NCBI GenBank assembly: GCA_000161975.1
Contig: GG688422.1
Coordinates: 803,824-867,823, forward strand
Length of the DNA: 64,000 nt
Origin: Eubacterium saphenum ATCC 49989
GTDB taxonomy: Bacteria; Bacillota; Clostridia; Peptostreptococcales; Anaerovoracaceae
Direction: 5' to 3'
Positions 60,958 to 64,000 of this stretch are shown here, piece after piece (the stretch's first letter is position 1; each line of letters begins with the position of its first letter). Made by a program: the position numbers and the translations under genes. The notes under the pieces are model-generated. The model saw only the letters and a program-made list of their open reading frames with translations. It searched no databases and was not told the DNA's origin.

Positions 60958-62009
60958 AATAAGTCCTTTAATTCATCGGGGGAGATATTTACGATGGTAA
61001 ATTTATGTATGTCTTCCGGTATTATGAATGAGATGTCCTGTGACTCTCTTTTTTTATCTAAAAGCATGTGATCTATGAGGTTTTCATATGTAAAGTTAAA
61101 TGTAGTATCGAAGCCGTGTGTTTGCAACAAATTTAATAGAGCTTGCTTAAATTCCTGTGAGGTTATTCCAAGCTTAAGCCCCAGATTACATGCACCGATC
61201 ATTCCATATGATACAGCTCTGCCGTGACTTATTTTATATTCAGAATAAGACTCTATCGCATGCCCCAATGTATGACCGAAGTTTAGGAATTTTCTTTCGC
61301 CCATATCATAAATGTCTTTACACACGATTTTCATTTTTTGATCGGTAGCGCTTTTTACAATTTGAGAAAGGCTATCAAAGATGGTGCTTTCATCGTTTGT
61401 ATCGGAATTTGAAAGAATATTTAAGAGGAGATCATTGCCGAGCAAAGCCATTTTGATAAGCTCTGCAGTTGCTTCATGTATAAGCTCACTATTGAGTCCG
61501 GATAACATTGAAAAGTCATTTATCACATATTTCGGCTGATAAAATGTTCCGATTAGATTTTTGGCCTTGGCAGTGTTGATGCCGTTTTTACCTCCAAGTC
61601 CTGCATCGACGGCACATAGCAATGTTGAAGGAATTATTGCAAAATCGATGCCTCGTTTATATGTGCATGCTACAAACCCCGCTATGTCCGTCGTGCTGCC
61701 ACCTCCAACAGCTACCAGCATATCATTTTTCTTAAAATTGAGTGATGACAGTCCGGATATTATCTTTAAATATGTATCCGTGTTTTTCTTGTTATCGCCG
61801 AGTGAGATGACAGCCTTAGGAGCAAAGGCTGTGGAGTAATAGTTTATAAATTCACCCGGAACATTTTCGTCATGTATTATTACGATATCACCTGTGATTT
61901 TATCTGCATTTAAAATGTCCCTTAAATCTTTTGTGGCAATGCATGAATTTCGCTCAGGGAAAATCACCGTGGTTTTAGCATTTCCTATTTCATATACTGA
62001 TCGTTCCAT
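60954..62009 (-). CDS. aroB: 3-dehydroquinate synthase
   Basis: 351 residues. NAD- and metal-dependent cyclisation of DAHP to dehydroquinate. Visible: VAVGGGSTTDIAGFVACTYK, IPSTLLCAVDAGLGGKNGIN, and the metal-binding FLNFGHTLGHAIES. First gene of the minus-strand aro operon; its start (62009) faces the divergent aroF at 62170 with ~160 bases between. No convincing promoter pair was found in that gap. Confidence 0.94.
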   Translation of the reverse strand: MERSVYEIGNAKTTVIFPERNSCIATKDLRDILNADKITGDIVIIHDENVPGEFINYYSTAFAPKAVISLGDNKKNTDTYLKIISGLSSLNFKKNDMLVAVGGGSTTDIAGFVACTYKRGIDFAIIPSTLLCAVDAGLGGKNGINTAKAKNLIGTFYQPKYVINDFSMLSGLNSELIHEATAELIKMALLGNDLLLNILSNSDTNDESTIFDSLSQIVKSATDQKMKIVCKDIYDMGERKFLNFGHTLGHAIESYSEYKISHGRAVSYGMIGACNLGLKLGITSQEFKQALLNLLQTHGFDTTFNFTYENLIDHMLLDKKRESQDISFIIPEDIHKFTIVNISPDELKDLL

Positions 62010-62169
62010 ATTTTTATAGACCTTACCTATGGTATTACACTCTCAAAGTAATGATATTTTACCATAGCCGGCATAATACGGTATCAATTTAAGTATGTAA
62101 GTGTAGTACAATATATGACGAGGTAGTAATAGTATGAAGCTTTAATTAGATTAATAAGCAGGGTTTTGA

Positions 62170-62970
62170 ATGGGAAAATTTTTGTACGAAAAAAGAGATA
62201 AATATACACAGGTAACTATTGGGACTGCATGTTTTGGAGACGGTGAATTTTCCGTGATTGCAGGTCCTTGTGCGGTCGAGAGTGAAGAGATGCTCTCAGG
62301 CTTGGCTTTAAGCCTAAAATCCATAGGTGCGGATGTCCTAAGGGGCGGAGCTTTTAAGCCCAGAACTTCACCGTACTCATTTCAAGGGCTGGAGCTTGAG
62401 GGACTATGCATACTTGAGAAGGCATCTAAGGCTGCCGGCATTCCGATTGTCACGGAAGTTATGGATGTTTTGACACTTAAGCATTTTAAAAATGTAGATG
62501 CGATTCAAATAGGATCTCGAAATATGCAAAACTATCCACTGCTCAAGGCGGTAGGGAAGTACAATAAACCCGTTATATTAAAGAGAGGAAGTTCTGCAAC
62601 CATAGAAGAATTTTTAAAAAGTGCGGAATATATTTTGGCAGAGGGAAACCCGAATGTAATTTTGTGTGAACGAGGAATACGAACTTTTTCCGATATAACC
62701 AGATACACCTTGGATCTCACCGCCGTGCCGCTATTAAAGTCCATGACGCATTTGCCGGTGATCGTAGATCCGAGCCATGGGACGGGGATAGCAAGCTTGG
62801 TGCCTGCCATGTCAAAGGCGGCAGTAGCAGCCGGCGCAGACGGGCTTATGATCGAGGTTCACAATACCCCTAATACGGCGCTCAGTGACGGCGAGCAATC
62901 CATAACGCCTGCCCGGTTTGAAGTTATGATGCATGAAATAAAAAATATTCGCGCAGCTTTGATAAAATAG
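62170..62970 (+). CDS. aroF: DAHP synthase, short type I-beta (catalytic domain only)
   Basis: 266 residues. Conserved: VIAGPCAVESEEM, VLRGGAFKPRTSPYSFQG, TEVMDVLTLK, IQIGSRNMQNYPLLKAVGK, VILKRGSSATIEEFL, VILCERGIRTF, VIVDPSHGTG and ADGLMIEVH. These mark the beta-subfamily related to KDO8P synthase. The protein has no N-terminal regulatory domain of the kind found in the longer enzymes, and the chorismate mutase that is fused to DAHP synthase in some bacteria is here fused to AroEK. First committed step of the pathway. ATG 62170 has only a weak site. Confidence 0.95.
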   Translation: MGKFLYEKRDKYTQVTIGTACFGDGEFSVIAGPCAVESEEMLSGLALSLKSIGADVLRGGAFKPRTSPYSFQGLELEGLCILEKASKAAGIPIVTEVMDVLTLKHFKNVDAIQIGSRNMQNYPLLKAVGKYNKPVILKRGSSATIEEFLKSAEYILAEGNPNVILCERGIRTFSDITRYTLDLTAVPLLKSMTHLPVIVDPSHGTGIASLVPAMSKAAVAAGADGLMIEVHNTPNTALSDGEQSITPARFEVMMHEIKNIRAALIK

Positions 62971-63003
62971 TTTTAAGGAGCATTGTATTACATTATAGTT
63001 TAA

Positions 63004-63150
63004 AAAGGCAATCGAGCCTTCGATACCGGTGAGGAATTTGATATACTACTAACAACTGTAGCATGTGAGTTAATAGTATGTGTAGTTTCGTCTTTAATAT
63101 TATCATATGCACATTATAGGGCGAGGATAAAAAGAGCAGAACAAAAGTAA
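63004..63150 (+). pseudogene. Decayed copy of the small membrane protein at 63407
   Basis: Frame ending SYAHYRARIKRAEQK matches the C-terminal end of the intact gene (SYAHYRAEIKKEQNKKSE); a membrane helix precedes it. No start codon exists and the frame is closed by a stop at 63001-63003. DNA similarity continues past the stop (AAATCAGAG, GTAAGATCTAC). Confidence 0.6.
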
Positions 63151-63158
63151 CAGGATAA

Positions 63159-63314
63159 AAAATCAGAGAAGTAAGATCTACGGATGCTCTTCCGGAAGGA
63201 GTTGTGAAATATGATACTCCAAATGTTGCAGTTACAGAAAGAATATTGATTAGTAGGCAAGAAGTGGGAGAAACTTATAGAAAAATATACAACGGCGATA
63301 GCTCGCGTAACTAA
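63159..63314 (+). other. Open frame without start, possible gene fragment
   Basis: 51 open codons including RSTDALPEGVVKYDTPNVAV and then TERILISRQEVGETYRKIYN, ending TAA at 63312-63314. Composition looks protein-like, but there is no start codon with a ribosome binding site. Not recognised; could be the relic of a small soluble domain. Confidence 0.3.
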
Positions 63315-63406
63315 AAGAAAAAAGCGTATAAAAGTTTATGACATAGAGTATTGGCGAAACGGGGGCAAAAACAGTGGTTATGTTACAAGGGATCAGGAGC
63401 TTGAAA

Positions 63407-63664
63407 ATGTCAGATAACAAAAAAAGAAGATTCGGCTTAGCGGATTTGAGGTTTGCAGTTGATTGGCAAGCAGTGCTTATTTGTGTTTCTTTAATAGTTT
63501 TTAATTTTGTGTGGCGCTATCGCTCAATTGCGCCTTTTGATATCAAGAATTTTGTATTTGAAAGTGTTATTGGTACACTGCTAATACTAGCTTTTTTTAC
63601 TTTGATATCATATGCGCATTATAGGGCTGAAATTAAAAAAGAACAGAATAAGAAATCAGAGTAA
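63407..63664 (+). CDS. Small two-helix membrane protein (85 aa)
   Basis: 85 residues from ATG 63407 (AGGAG at 63395-63399). Basic N-terminus MSDNKKRRFGLADLRF, helix AVLICVSLIVFNFVW, short loop with IAPFDIKNF, helix VIGTLLILAFFTLISYA and a charged tail HYRAEIKKEQNKKSE. No family recognised. A decayed copy lies upstream at 63004 and a further fragment downstream, so the locus has duplicated. The in-frame GTG at 63374 is a weaker start choice. Confidence 0.65.
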   Translation: MSDNKKRRFGLADLRFAVDWQAVLICVSLIVFNFVWRYRSIAPFDIKNFVFESVIGTLLILAFFTLISYAHYRAEIKKEQNKKSE

Positions 63665-63689
63665 GATTTACAATGTTTGTAGCGTAAAA

Positions 63690-63727
63690 ATCTCCTTCGT
63701 GTTATATCAAAACCGAAGGAGGTTTTT
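63690..63727 (+). terminator. Terminator after the 85-aa membrane protein
   Basis: TCTCCTTCG / CGAAGGAGG stem, 14-base loop, followed by T5. Confidence 0.8.
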
Positions 63728-63802
63728 ATTATTTCTAATTAATGGAAGAGTCAGTGATAGCTTTAGATAATAATCTACATTAGTTAATCAGTTTGAGGAT
63801 GC

Positions 63803-63868
63803 GATGCATGAAATAAAAAAGATTCGCAGCTATACATTATAAGATCAAAATAAAAAGAGTAGAAAAAG
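63803..63868 (+). pseudogene. Relic of the aroF 3' end joined to a membrane-protein relic
   Basis: 63803-63831 matches the aroF end (GATGCATGAAATAAAAAA, then ATTCGCAGCT-like), and 63832-63868 matches the decayed membrane protein around 63110-63145 (ACATTATA..., AATAAAAAGAG.AGAA). Short, by-eye match; about 27 of the first 29 bases agree apart from a 2-base gap. Confidence 0.55.
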
Positions 63869-63961
63869 ATAGTTTTCAAGAAATTAGTGGTAGAATAGAA
63901 ATAGATAGCATACCTATGGTAGAGTCATAATAGTGATAGAGTGATTTTAAGGAGGTTGGAA

Positions 63962-64000
63962 ATGTTAGATAAAAAAATGATAGCCAAGGAAGACATTAAA
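63962..64000 (+). CDS. Start of a gene cut by the window end
   Basis: ATG at 63962 behind TTAAGGAGGTTGG opens a frame beginning MLDKKMIAKEDIK. The strong ribosome binding site makes it a likely gene; thirteen residues are too few to name it. Confidence 0.55.
   Translation, partial: MLDKKMIAKEDIK

Overview
The window reads as chromosomal DNA of a low-GC, Gram-positive, anaerobic Firmicute of the Clostridia type. Supporting this are strong AGGAGG-type ribosome binding sites, a lipoteichoic-acid-synthase-like protein, lipoproteins with LAGC-type lipoboxes, a DivIC-type divisome protein, an acyl-CoA dehydrogenase with both Etf subunits plus 3-hydroxybutyryl-CoA dehydrogenase (butyrate-type metabolism), and a long clostridial-type glutamine synthetase. 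A relative of the Mogibacterium/Eubacterium nodatum group is my guess only. No phage, integrase, IS transposase, rRNA or CRISPR array was seen.

Layout. 0-2.3 kb: end of a two-gene ABC exporter operon. 2.5-12.5 kb: housekeeping genes (rpiB, upp, tyrS, zinc-ribbon membrane protein, UPF0182 protein, glutamine synthetase, serS). 12.7-16.4 kb (minus strand): HMA metallochaperone, Zn/Cd-type P-type ATPase and Orn/Lys/Arg-decarboxylase-like enzyme, divergent from dps. 17.2-26.1 kb: a plastic region with a tandem duplication (GNAT - small membrane ORF - leader ORF - NhaC antiporter), four copies of a palindromic intergenic repeat, two copies of a promoter-bearing block, paralogous small membrane proteins, a Fic pseudogene, a HicAB toxin-antitoxin pair with a clear operator, and tRNA-Lys. 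26.2-33 kb: LysE-type exporter, secreted Ig-like/FMN-binding protein, PhzF-like protein, YibE/YibF pair and a lipoprotein. 33-38 kb: aconitase, isocitrate dehydrogenase, GntR regulator, homoserine dehydrogenase. 38-42 kb: bcd-etfB-etfA and cysK. 42-44 kb: two orphan membrane proteins, each preceded by a second dispersed repeat. 44.4-57 kb: a long plus-strand run (pgcA, hslO, ddl, DUF1934, mini-protein, UPF0371, hbd, prmC, nucleotidyltransferase, divIC, rnmV, rsmA, LtaS-like). 57-63 kb: a shikimate cluster, aroB-aroA-aroC and a three-domain chorismate mutase/shikimate dehydrogenase/shikimate kinase fusion on the minus strand, with DAHP synthase divergent. Only 3-dehydroquinate dehydratase (aroD) is missing from the DAHP-to-chorismate route. 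The last 1 kb holds decayed duplicates and a small membrane protein.

Three things stand out. First, the trifunctional aro fusion inside a nearly complete pathway cluster. Second, a short leader ORF overlapping both nhaC starts is better conserved between the two copies than the neighbouring coding sequence. Third, there is a recurrent pattern of intact genes followed by decayed copies of themselves (GNAT, YibF 3' end, aroF 3' end, small membrane proteins), together with two families of dispersed intergenic repeats. All identities are read by eye; no alignments or database searches were run.
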